From assembly GCA_900752625.1 (NCBI GenBank), contig CAADWC010000036.1, forward strand, positions 1 through 5,153: a stretch of 5,153 bases of DNA, given 5' to 3'. Positions 1-4,842 of this stretch are shown in pieces. The notes under the pieces are model-generated. The model did not search any database. It saw nothing but the letters and a program-made list of their open reading frames with translations, and was not told the DNA's origin. Both the position numbers and the translations under genes were made by a program. Each line of letters starts with the position of its first letter. Position 1 is the stretch's first letter. The DNA is from Oscillospiraceae bacterium (GTDB lineage: Bacteria > Bacillota > Clostridia > Oscillospirales > Ruminococcaceae).

Positions 1-26
1 GTTTAATTTCCTGAATTTCTACCAAT

Positions 27-56
27 TGCACAACATATCCAACCATGATTTGTGCA
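27..56. repeat. Short inverted repeat TGCACAA/TTGTGCA
   Basis: TGCACAA (27-33) and TTGTGCA (50-56) form a 7-bp stem with a 16-base loop, with no T-run. The same core TGCACAA/TTGTGCA is in the arms of the hairpin at 4635-4670. A second small dyad, AATTCG-GA-CGAATT, is at 73-86. Apart from these, bases 1-181 hold nothing I can identify. Confidence 0.3.
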
Positions 57-181
57 TAATTAAAATTTGTTTAATTCGGACGAATTTCAGAAAACTGTAT
101 TTTGAAACGCAGAAATTTCTTAGTGCAGTATATTAATAAAAATCTTATTTATCAATTTTTCTATATTCATTTGAAGTGCAG

Positions 182-340
182 CCTTACGGCGACGAAATCG
201 GTATGCGTTATGTGGATGGAATGACTTCAGTGGAGGGCGGTTATGGGAGAACAGGCTTAGGCTCGCCTATTCAATGGGATGCTTCGCTTCATGCAGGATT
301 AAGATCAGCGCCTGTGCCGTCGAATATGACGGATAAATAA
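182..340 (+). pseudogene. Remnant of a GH13 alpha-glucosidase-type glycoside hydrolase
   Basis: The frame is open from 140 to the TAA at 338-340, and recognisable protein starts near 182. It reads PYGDEIGMRYVDG, then EGGYGRTGLGSPIQWD, then HAGLRSAP. These match the conserved block of GH13 oligo-1,6-glucosidases and alpha-glucosidases (YGDEIGM, EGGYNRTGSRTPMQWD, NAGFSSAP), which follows the last catalytic-site region of the (beta/alpha)8 barrel. Family members are about 500-560 residues; only about 50 survive here. The catalytic Asp/Glu/Asp residues, the N-terminus and the C-terminal beta domain are all missing. No start codon or ribosome binding site precedes the fragment, and residues 140-181 do not look like GH13. 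It points towards the ABC operon from the opposite strand. I read it as a dead fragment left by a deletion or insertion, with no activity expected. The family call is confident; the exact substrate class is not. Confidence 0.8.
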
Positions 341-373
341 AAACAAGCAGTTATAACTTTTTAATTGATTTTG

Positions 374-392
374 ACTCTGTTTAGGACAGAGT
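374..392. repeat. 7-bp hairpin in the convergent spacer after the ABC operon
   Basis: ACTCTGT (374-380) and ACAGAGT (386-392) form a perfect 7-bp stem with a 5-base loop, 48 bases past the stop codon of the ATPase gene on the minus strand. Position suits an operon terminator, but no run of U follows the stem on the minus strand (CAAAATCAATTAAAAAG) or on the plus strand. It is therefore at best a weak terminator or an mRNA 3'-end stabiliser. No better terminator was found between 340 and 440. Confidence 0.35.
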
Positions 393-440
393 GACGGTAA
401 GAAAGAGAATTTCCGTCGTAACGGTACGTAAAGGTAAATT

Positions 441-1106
441 TCATATGATTTTGCCGTCTGAAATCTCAATAATTTTGCTGCATTGATTGGCAACATTCCG
501 GTCGTGTGTAACGATTATCACAGTTCTGCCTTCATTGTTAAGCGATTTGAAAAGCTTCATTATTTCCTCAGATGTCTTAGAGTCCAGAGCACCGGTAGGT
601 TCGTCGGCAAGTATAACGGACGGTTCGTTTATTATTGCTCTGGCGATTGCAACTCTCTGCTTCTGACCACCGGAAAGCTCCCCGCATTGCGGATTGCCGT
701 GAAGGGGCAGACCTGCCAGGTCAAGAGCCTTCATTATGCGCTGTTTGAATTCGCTTTGTTTTACCGAGGAATTGAATATAAGCGGATAGGATAAATTCTG
801 ATATACGGTCCTGTCCAGCATCAGACCGAAATCCTGAAGCACAAAGCCTATCTTTTTATTAAGGATACGTGAAACCTTTGAAGACCTGAGCTTTGATATT
901 TCTTCGCCGTCCAGAAAATATCTGCCGTCGGTAGGCGTGTCAATACAGCCTATTATATTAAGCAGGGTGGATTTTCCCGAGCCGGATCTTCCTATTATCG
1001 AAAGCATTTCGCCGTCGCTTACTTCAAGATCTATTCCGTTAAGAGCATTTACGGCGGCTTTGCTTCCTTCGTTGTATATTTTCGTTATGTTCTCCAGTTT
1101 GATCAT
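441..1106 (-). CDS. ABC transporter ATP-binding protein, MacB/LolD type
   Basis: This 221-residue protein is a complete ABC ATPase of the MacB/LolD/FtsE group and should sit on the cytoplasmic face, driving the two permeases encoded just upstream. Motifs in order are Walker A GRSGSGKST (39-47), Q-loop Gln91 in VLQD, signature LSGGQ (144-148), Walker B VILADE with catalytic Glu169, D-loop GALD (172-175) and H-loop His201 in VTHD. All key residues are intact and the length is normal for the group. The ATG at 1106 has a strong GGAGGG site about four bases upstream and lies 13 bases after the stop of the permease gene 1120-2229. It is the last gene of the operon. The family uses ATP hydrolysis for mechanotransmission or extrusion of peptides, lipoproteins or antibiotics; the substrate here cannot be read from the ATPase. 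Bacteriocin-associated and antimicrobial-peptide-resistance transporters use close relatives. Confidence 0.95.
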   Translation of the reverse strand: MIKLENITKIYNEGSKAAVNALNGIDLEVSDGEMLSIIGRSGSGKSTLLNIIGCIDTPTDGRYFLDGEEISKLRSSKVSRILNKKIGFVLQDFGLMLDRTVYQNLSYPLIFNSSVKQSEFKQRIMKALDLAGLPLHGNPQCGELSGGQKQRVAIARAIINEPSVILADEPTGALDSKTSEEIMKLFKSLNNEGRTVIIVTHDRNVANQCSKIIEISDGKII

Positions 1107-1119
1107 TCTGCCCTCCGAA

Positions 1120-2229
1120 TTAAAAGTCTTTTACCGATTCGATTATTCGTTTTCTGTTTATCTGTGCAACGGAAACTGCGGCGGATACAGCAAGCACGGC
1201 GGCGCATATTGCTACTGAAAGAAAATATCCGTTGGCGTTTATCAGAGTTGTTTCACCTATATCTGTATCCGTTTTTATTTTTAATATTACGGGAACAGAA
1301 ACAACAGCCGGAATCAATACCAATGCAAAAACTGTCATAAATGAAATTGCCGCGATAGTTCGTATTTTTGCTCCGCACAGACAGAATATCCCGTTCTGCC
1401 TTTTGGTAAATCTGGCGGATACAACGCTGTAGGAAACAAGTCCTGTCAGAGAAAGTCCGAAGAACGTTACGGCAAGCACGACAAAAGGCATTATTTTTTC
1501 TTCCTCCAGCTTCTGAAAGCTTTTATAGTAATAGTCGTAAGGCTGAAAATACAGATTATCTATAAATGCGGAATAACTTTCTTCAAAATCATCGATTCCC
1601 TGTGTGTTTATCATTTCAAAATGACCGAGGCTATTGGTTTTATCTATAATATTATTTTTGTCGTAGGCAATGATCTTGGTTGTATCGTAATAAAAACCGC
1701 TGTAGGCTTCGCTGAGAAACAAATCGTTTTTTACCGTGCCGCAAATATAAAAGCGCCCCTTCCTGCCGTATTCGTTGTCTATTGTATATGTACCTCCGAT
1801 CTTGTATTTTTTTGAAACCTCAGAGGACACAAGGCAGGGAACGCTGCCGTTGTAATCCTTGTCAAAGTCTATCATTTCGCCCTTTGAAAGATGAATGTCA
1901 ACGTTGTCAAATACCGATCTTGAATAGAAAGCGATATCGGTAAACGAGTCATATCCGTTTATCGTATCAAAGGTCATAAGCTCAGCGCCCGATTGTTCTA
2001 TAGCTTTATTTATTTTTTCGGCAGATTCCTCATCATCGGTCATGGCCACATAATAAAATTCAGACAAATGGCTTTCCTCATACATTTTATGCTTGAGCTG
2101 AGTTATTTCCAGCTCGCCGAAGCAGATAACAGCGCAGCATATCATGATCAGAAACTGTATACACAGGATTATTGAAAGAACGGTATTGTTTCTCAGCCTG
2201 TCGATCACAAGCGGAAAATATCTTTTCAT
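1120..2229 (-). CDS. FtsX/MacB-type ABC permease (second of the pair)
   Basis: The 369-residue protein has the four-helix MacB/FtsX permease plan: one helix near residues 15-37, a large extracytoplasmic domain (about 40-244), then helices near 247-270, 293-316 and 334-355. The loop after helix 2 (ARFTKRQNGIFCLCGAKIRTI) corresponds to the cytoplasmic coupling loop that contacts the ATPase, with a Gly-centred turn. The outer domain is acidic and rich in Tyr, as in DYYYKSF. It differs clearly from its neighbour permease and lacks obvious identity to it outside the shared fold, so the pair is probably a heterodimer like LolC/LolE, not a homodimer like MacB. The ATG at 2229 has an AAGGAGGT site seven bases upstream. 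That site lies in the last codons of the preceding permease gene, whose TAG is five bases before this start, so the two are probably translationally coupled. Substrate unknown. Confidence 0.87.
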   Translation of the reverse strand: MKRYFPLVIDRLRNNTVLSIILCIQFLIMICCAVICFGELEITQLKHKMYEESHLSEFYYVAMTDDEESAEKINKAIEQSGAELMTFDTINGYDSFTDIAFYSRSVFDNVDIHLSKGEMIDFDKDYNGSVPCLVSSEVSKKYKIGGTYTIDNEYGRKGRFYICGTVKNDLFLSEAYSGFYYDTTKIIAYDKNNIIDKTNSLGHFEMINTQGIDDFEESYSAFIDNLYFQPYDYYYKSFQKLEEEKIMPFVVLAVTFFGLSLTGLVSYSVVSARFTKRQNGIFCLCGAKIRTIAAISFMTVFALVLIPAVVSVPVILKIKTDTDIGETTLINANGYFLSVAICAAVLAVSAAVSVAQINRKRIIESVKDF

Positions 2230-2234
2230 GAGGT

Positions 2235-3350
2235 CTACCTCCTTACTTCTATTCGGGAAGGCTTTATTTTTGATACCTTGATTATTGACGGCATATTAAA
2301 AGCAGTGATCATCAGAAGCGCTATAACAAGAACTTCTGTCTGAACCAAAAAGCTTACCGCATTTGGAAGGTAGCATTTTCTAAATATTCCGTCGCAAAGC
2401 CTGAAGCATACAGCGGCTGCGGCAAATGAAACCAACTCGTAAAAAGCTATTTCAGTTATAAGCAGTGCGGTTACAATTTTATTGGGACAGCCGCAGATTT
2501 TCAGAAGTGCGATCCTTGACAGCTGCTCTCTTAATATCTGCTTGAAAAGAGTAATCGTTATAACTCCTCCCAGTGCGGCAATCATTACGGCAATAAGAAT
2601 CTGGTCGGTATGTATTCTGCTGTTTTTATTTTCTGATTTTTCATAATCGGACCATAGTTCGTCGTCCGTTTTCAGTATTTCTTTCAGTTTATCTTGTATA
2701 TCTTTCTTGTCGCCGGGCAGAACGATTTTTTCCGCGCTCATAGAAGCGGCGCCGTTCAGTTGAGCAAGACTTCCGAAAGGCACGGAAGAAAAGCTTCCTA
2801 TGCCTATAACCTTAAAATCTTTTCCGTTCAGGGTTATCGTGTCCCCGACCGAAACCTCGCTGCCGTTATACATAAGACCTTTTACGGCGATCATTACAGA
2901 TTCGGAGGCCTGCAGCTCATTTTCACTGAAAGTTCTCCCTTCACTTAATCGGTTTTCAAACTGATCCAACGAACCGCTGCCGGAAACAGGGTAAATATCG
3001 ATTCCGGGAATATCTCCGAAATCTTTTATGTGAAGAAAGAAATTGCCGTCGTTATATTTAAAAGTACAGCCTGTTATTTTCGCATTAAGTTCTGATGTAA
3101 TTTTTTCGACCGCTTCTTCAAGTCCCATATCTGAAATTCCGTTGCTGTCGGAGTTTACAAAAATATCGGAATAGGTGCGCTTTGCCAGGTCGATATCACG
3201 ATAGACGACAGCATTTTTCTCAAGCACTCTGAGACTGACAAAAACGCTGAAAAAGCATACGGTCAGAGCAAAAAATGCCGTAAAGGTCAGCAGCGGAGTT
3301 TTTTTATATTCAAAAAAGGTTTCTGATATTAAGAATTTTATGTAACGCAT
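2235..3350 (-). CDS. FtsX/MacB-type ABC permease (first of the pair)
   Basis: This 371-residue protein has a first helix near residues 20-43, an extracytoplasmic MacB-like periplasmic core domain (about 44-248), and three C-terminal helices near 250-269, 296-317 and 337-358. The loop REQLSRIALLKICGCPNKIV after helix 2 is the usual FtsX coupling segment (typically ...LALLKALGATNKQI) and supports pairing with the ATPase. The outer domain contains beta-rich stretches such as VSVGDTITLNGKDFKVIGIG, typical of MacB_PCD domains. The protein ends with a basic cytoplasmic tail (KVSKIKPSRIEVRR). The ATG at 3350 follows AGGGGAAC, which overlaps the stop codon of the VanZ-like gene nine bases upstream. 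Length is normal for a single four-helix permease, not the ten-helix BceB form and not the fused permease of lactococcin 972 clusters. Substrate unknown; export of or protection against the secreted protein is an inference from the operon. Confidence 0.87.
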   Translation of the reverse strand: MRYIKFLISETFFEYKKTPLLTFTAFFALTVCFFSVFVSLRVLEKNAVVYRDIDLAKRTYSDIFVNSDSNGISDMGLEEAVEKITSELNAKITGCTFKYNDGNFFLHIKDFGDIPGIDIYPVSGSGSLDQFENRLSEGRTFSENELQASESVMIAVKGLMYNGSEVSVGDTITLNGKDFKVIGIGSFSSVPFGSLAQLNGAASMSAEKIVLPGDKKDIQDKLKEILKTDDELWSDYEKSENKNSRIHTDQILIAVMIAALGGVITITLFKQILREQLSRIALLKICGCPNKIVTALLITEIAFYELVSFAAAAVCFRLCDGIFRKCYLPNAVSFLVQTEVLVIALLMITAFNMPSIIKVSKIKPSRIEVRR

Positions 3351-3359
3351 TTTGTTCCC

Positions 3360-4013
3360 CTATATAACGCTTTCTTTTATTGCAGTTTTTTTCGGCTCGA
3401 AAATTTTGTCAACAATATCTTTGTTAAGATATATCAGCAGTCTTGCAAGGAGATATCCGACGATCATTGCGGGAAGCTCTGCAAACGGCAGCGTAAGGTC
3501 ATAAATATACTTTAATCCTCTTGAAATCAAATTGCATATAAGTACATATATAATTTCAAAAGCAACAACCGATACCGCAAAAGCGGCAAAAAAGGCCGGT
3601 TTTCTGATTTTTCTGAAGGTTACGGTGCATATAAACGAAAATGCAAGCATAAGCGCAAACGGTTTAAGATATATGTCCATTACAAGAGAAAAATCGCTGA
3701 AGAAATTAATATGGAACAGCGGCGGCCACATCTGATTCAAAACAAGATCGCTGTTGAAGTTATATTCAAACTCAGCAGGTCCCAGCGGCAATGGCATATA
3801 TGTATATGAAAAATAAGTCAGATAAGAAAATACCGAAAGGATAATCAGCGCTATGCGTACAATCTTGTATTTTTTCTTTACTCCGACAGGTATAACAACT
3901 GCAAGGCACAGGATAAGGAATATAGCCTTGAATGCGCCGCCTGTTATAATATCAATTTGCCGTCCCTTAAAAAGGGACGACATAAATTCCATGATATCTC
4001 TGAAATCCTGCAT
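3360..4013 (-). CDS. Five-helix membrane protein, divergent VanZ-like
   Basis: The 217-residue protein has five predicted membrane helices: about 27-45, 51-72, 115-133, 139-163 and 175-196, with a long outer loop between helices 2 and 3. The order of features fits the VanZ-like family: INFF (VanZ NLIPF-like), a helix with YLKPF ending in FRKIRK, a following helix with Ser148 and Glu153 (VanZ S..iE), YIYDL with Asp172 (VanZ DiDDl), and a final helix with VGYLLARLL. Several VanZ consensus positions are changed, so this is a remote match seen by eye. VanZ proteins give modest teicoplanin or lipoglycopeptide tolerance and often occur beside bacteriocin clusters, which suggests an immunity or accessory role here (inference). 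I prefer the ATG at 4013, eight bases after AGGAG; the in-frame ATG at 4019 is only two bases from it. The gene begins 57 bases after the secreted-protein stop, with no terminator between. Confidence 0.75.
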   Translation of the reverse strand: MQDFRDIMEFMSSLFKGRQIDIITGGAFKAIFLILCLAVVIPVGVKKKYKIVRIALIILSVFSYLTYFSYTYMPLPLGPAEFEYNFNSDLVLNQMWPPLFHINFFSDFSLVMDIYLKPFALMLAFSFICTVTFRKIRKPAFFAAFAVSVVAFEIIYVLICNLISRGLKYIYDLTLPFAELPAMIVGYLLARLLIYLNKDIVDKIFEPKKTAIKESVI

Positions 4014-4070
4014 AAACATTTCTCCTTTTAAATCGGGAAGTCAGCAAAGCGTTTTAGAGTGTGTTCACAT

Positions 4071-4553
4071 TTATGTTCCGTAGAAAACGCCTCCGACCTT
4101 AAACGTAGTAGTATACTTATAGGCAGGAGGACAGGCTGTAACATTTATGTAAAACCTGTACCTGTTATTGAAATGCGTATATTTTTTGCTTCCGCTGCCG
4201 ATATACCTGGAGACCGTTCCGCTTGACGATGTATTTCCTACGGAAACATTGGAGGCAGAACCAAGGTTTGAAAAGCTTTCAGTATTTCTGTAAAGCTTCC
4301 AGCTTACAGCGGCGGAGCTGTATGTGGAACTGCTGGGCTTATTGACAACAGACGCTGTCCAGGCAAGCTTGGTTCCGTTATAAGTAGTAGTATTGACAGC
4401 TACATAAGATGAAAACGCAGATCCCGTAGTTCCGTCGTGAACAGCGTCTACTCTGTTTGTTACTCTGGTTTCAGCGCTTGCATTGATTGCAAAAATGCTC
4501 ATAATAATTCCTGCCGACAAAATAGTTTTGATAAATTTTCTTATACTTTTCAT
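4071..4553 (-). CDS. Secreted Ser/Thr/Tyr-rich protein of unknown family, candidate bacteriocin or ABC substrate
   Basis: From the ATG at 4553 this is a 160-residue preprotein. Residues 1-9 are basic (KSIRKFIK), 10-23 hydrophobic, and NASA at 24-27 gives a clean signal peptidase I site before Glu28, so a 133-residue mature protein should leave the cell by the Sec route. The mature part has no membrane helix. It is rich in Ser, Thr, Tyr, Val and Asn in alternating patterns (SSYVAVNTTTYNG, SKKYTHFNNRYRFYINV) that suggest a beta-sandwich, and it has one Cys in TACPPAYKY. I recognise no family; it lacks the double-Gly leader of classical bacteriocins and is about twice the mature size of lactococcin 972. 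A longer reading from TTG at 4574 is unlikely because that codon overlaps a -10 box and has no ribosome binding site. First large gene of the operon, so it is probably the partner or substrate of the VanZ-like protein and ABC transporter. Confidence 0.85.
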   Translation of the reverse strand: MKSIRKFIKTILSAGIIMSIFAINASAETRVTNRVDAVHDGTTGSAFSSYVAVNTTTYNGTKLAWTASVVNKPSSSTYSSAAVSWKLYRNTESFSNLGSASNVSVGNTSSSGTVSRYIGSGSKKYTHFNNRYRFYINVTACPPAYKYTTTFKVGGVFYGT

Positions 4554-4558
4554 AGCAT
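4550..4558 (-). promoter_or_regulatory. Minimal AUG-CUA-UGA frame overlapping the start of the secreted protein
   Basis: The minus strand reads AAAGGAAAAATAATGCTATGA. The first ATG (4558) lies seven bases after the GG of the only Shine-Dalgarno-like site, an ideal spacing, and makes a two-codon frame ending in TGA that overlaps the true ATG (4553) as ATGA. The true start lies twelve bases from the GG, longer than usual. Initiation at the first AUG and re-start at the second could lower or tune translation. Functional meaning is inferred. Confidence 0.35.
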
Positions 4559-4573
4559 TATTTTTCCTTTTCA

Positions 4574-4602
4574 ATTATACTATAATATAGTATTTCGAGC
4601 AA
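4574..4602 (-). promoter_or_regulatory. Candidate proximal promoter of the secreted-protein operon
   Basis: On the minus strand a perfect TATAAT (4574-4579) lies 17 bases from TTGCTC (4597-4602), which matches TTGACA at three of six positions. A start site near 4567 would give a leader of only about 14 bases, beginning at the ribosome binding site, so this promoter would work poorly unless initiation is slightly upstream. Overlapping TATATT/TATTAT sequences are alternative -10 boxes. The strong promoter at 4792-4820 is the better-supported source of operon mRNA. Confidence 0.4.
4577..4593. promoter_or_regulatory. 17-bp perfect dyad overlapping the proximal promoter
   Basis: ATACTATA (4577-4584) and TATAGTAT (4586-4593) form an exact inverted repeat around one base. 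It fills most of the spacer and overlaps the -10 of the proximal promoter, where a repressor would block RNA polymerase. It is wholly A/T apart from one G/C pair per arm, so chance is a real alternative. No regulator gene is in the window. Confidence 0.35.
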
Positions 4603-4623
4603 TCACTTTTTGTGCTGTTAAGC

Positions 4624-4683
4624 TTATTTTGTATAACTGCACAAATGTGGCAATGACGCTTTGTGCAGTTTTTTATTTCTCAT
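4624..4683 (-). CDS. 19-codon small ORF in the operon leader
   Basis: The frame encodes MRNKKLHKASLPHLCSYTK and ends with TAA, 70 bases before the secreted-protein start. Its ribosome binding site, AGGGGTGA at 4689-4696, is extended complementarity to the 16S tail and ends five bases before the ATG, and a perfect consensus promoter lies about 100 bases upstream. These make translation likely despite the tiny size. The product is basic, with one Cys and no membrane helix or signal peptide. An 11-bp RNA stem (4635-4670) lies inside the frame, so ribosomes moving along it would melt the stem; this resembles a leader peptide in an attenuation device (inference). It could also be a short independent peptide or the start of a decayed gene. 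I do not recognise the peptide. Confidence 0.5.
   Translation of the reverse strand: MRNKKLHKASLPHLCSYTK
4635..4680 (+). terminator. Strong hairpin with plus-strand terminator polarity
   Basis: AACTGCACAAA (4635-4645) and TTTGTGCAGTT (4660-4670) form a perfect 11-bp stem with a 14-base loop, followed on the plus strand by TTTTATTTCT. That is the layout of an intrinsic terminator for rightward transcription, yet no rightward gene precedes it. On the minus strand the T-rich tail is absent after the stem (ATACAAAATAAG), so it should not terminate the operon mRNA. There it forms a structured segment inside the 19-codon ORF. Confidence 0.6.
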
Positions 4684-4791
4684 TGGAATCACCCCTTTAT
4701 TGAATGCCAAAGGCACAAATTTTTCAGTAATTTTTAGCTATATTAAATTTAAATCCCAGTATTATATTTTAATGTATTCTAATTTGTTCCT

Positions 4792-4820
4792 ATTATACCA
4801 TAAGTTTTGCTATATGTCAA
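4792..4820 (-). promoter_or_regulatory. Perfect-consensus sigma-A promoter with extended -10
   Basis: The minus strand carries TTGACA (4815-4820), a spacer of exactly 17 bases, and TATAAT (4792-4797) preceded by TGG, which gives the extended -10 TGN motif. Every element matches consensus. Transcription should start near 4785 and run through a roughly 100-base leader, the 19-codon ORF and then the secreted protein, VanZ-like protein and ABC genes. A promoter this strong is usually held in check, which makes the adjacent dyad and the leader structure relevant. Confidence 0.85.
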
Positions 4821-4825
4821 CATAA

Positions 4826-4842
4826 TTTGGATTTAATCCAAA
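4826..4842. promoter_or_regulatory. 17-bp perfect dyad just upstream of the -35 box
   Basis: TTTGGAT (4826-4832), TTA, ATCCAAA (4836-4842) form an exact 7-bp inverted repeat, five bases upstream of the -35 and centred near -49 relative to the predicted start. This is the usual place for a dimeric activator or a steric repressor. It could also be a small hairpin ending a transcript from further right, but no T-run follows it on either strand. No regulator is encoded here. Confidence 0.45.

Noticed and set aside
349..364. AGTTATAACT palindrome followed by T-run as a plus-strand terminator of the GH13 remnant
   Set aside because: The stem is almost entirely A/T with no loop, too weak for an intrinsic terminator.
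305..496. 63-codon minus-strand frame downstream of the ATPase gene
   Set aside because: Overlaps the end of the ATPase gene, has no ribosome site and no protein-like features.
483..794. 103-codon plus-strand frame
   Set aside because: Shadow of the ATPase gene on the other strand, whose motifs are complete.
4014..4019. Start of the VanZ-like protein at ATG 4019
   Set aside because: AGGAG lies only two bases upstream; ATG 4013 has the usual eight-base spacing.
4071..4553. Assignment as a lactococcin 972 bacteriocin
   Set aside because: The gene context and Sec export are similar, but the mature protein is about twice as long and lacks the Trp/Tyr-rich ending of that family; no alignment could be made by eye.
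4071..4574. Start of the secreted protein at TTG 4574
   Set aside because: The TTG abuts and overlaps a -10 box, has no ribosome binding site, and adds seven polar residues before a normal signal peptide start at ATG 4553.
4437..4703. Plus-strand 88-codon frame over the leader and signal-peptide region
   Set aside because: No ribosome binding site, and it lies antisense to a better-supported gene and through a terminator-type hairpin.
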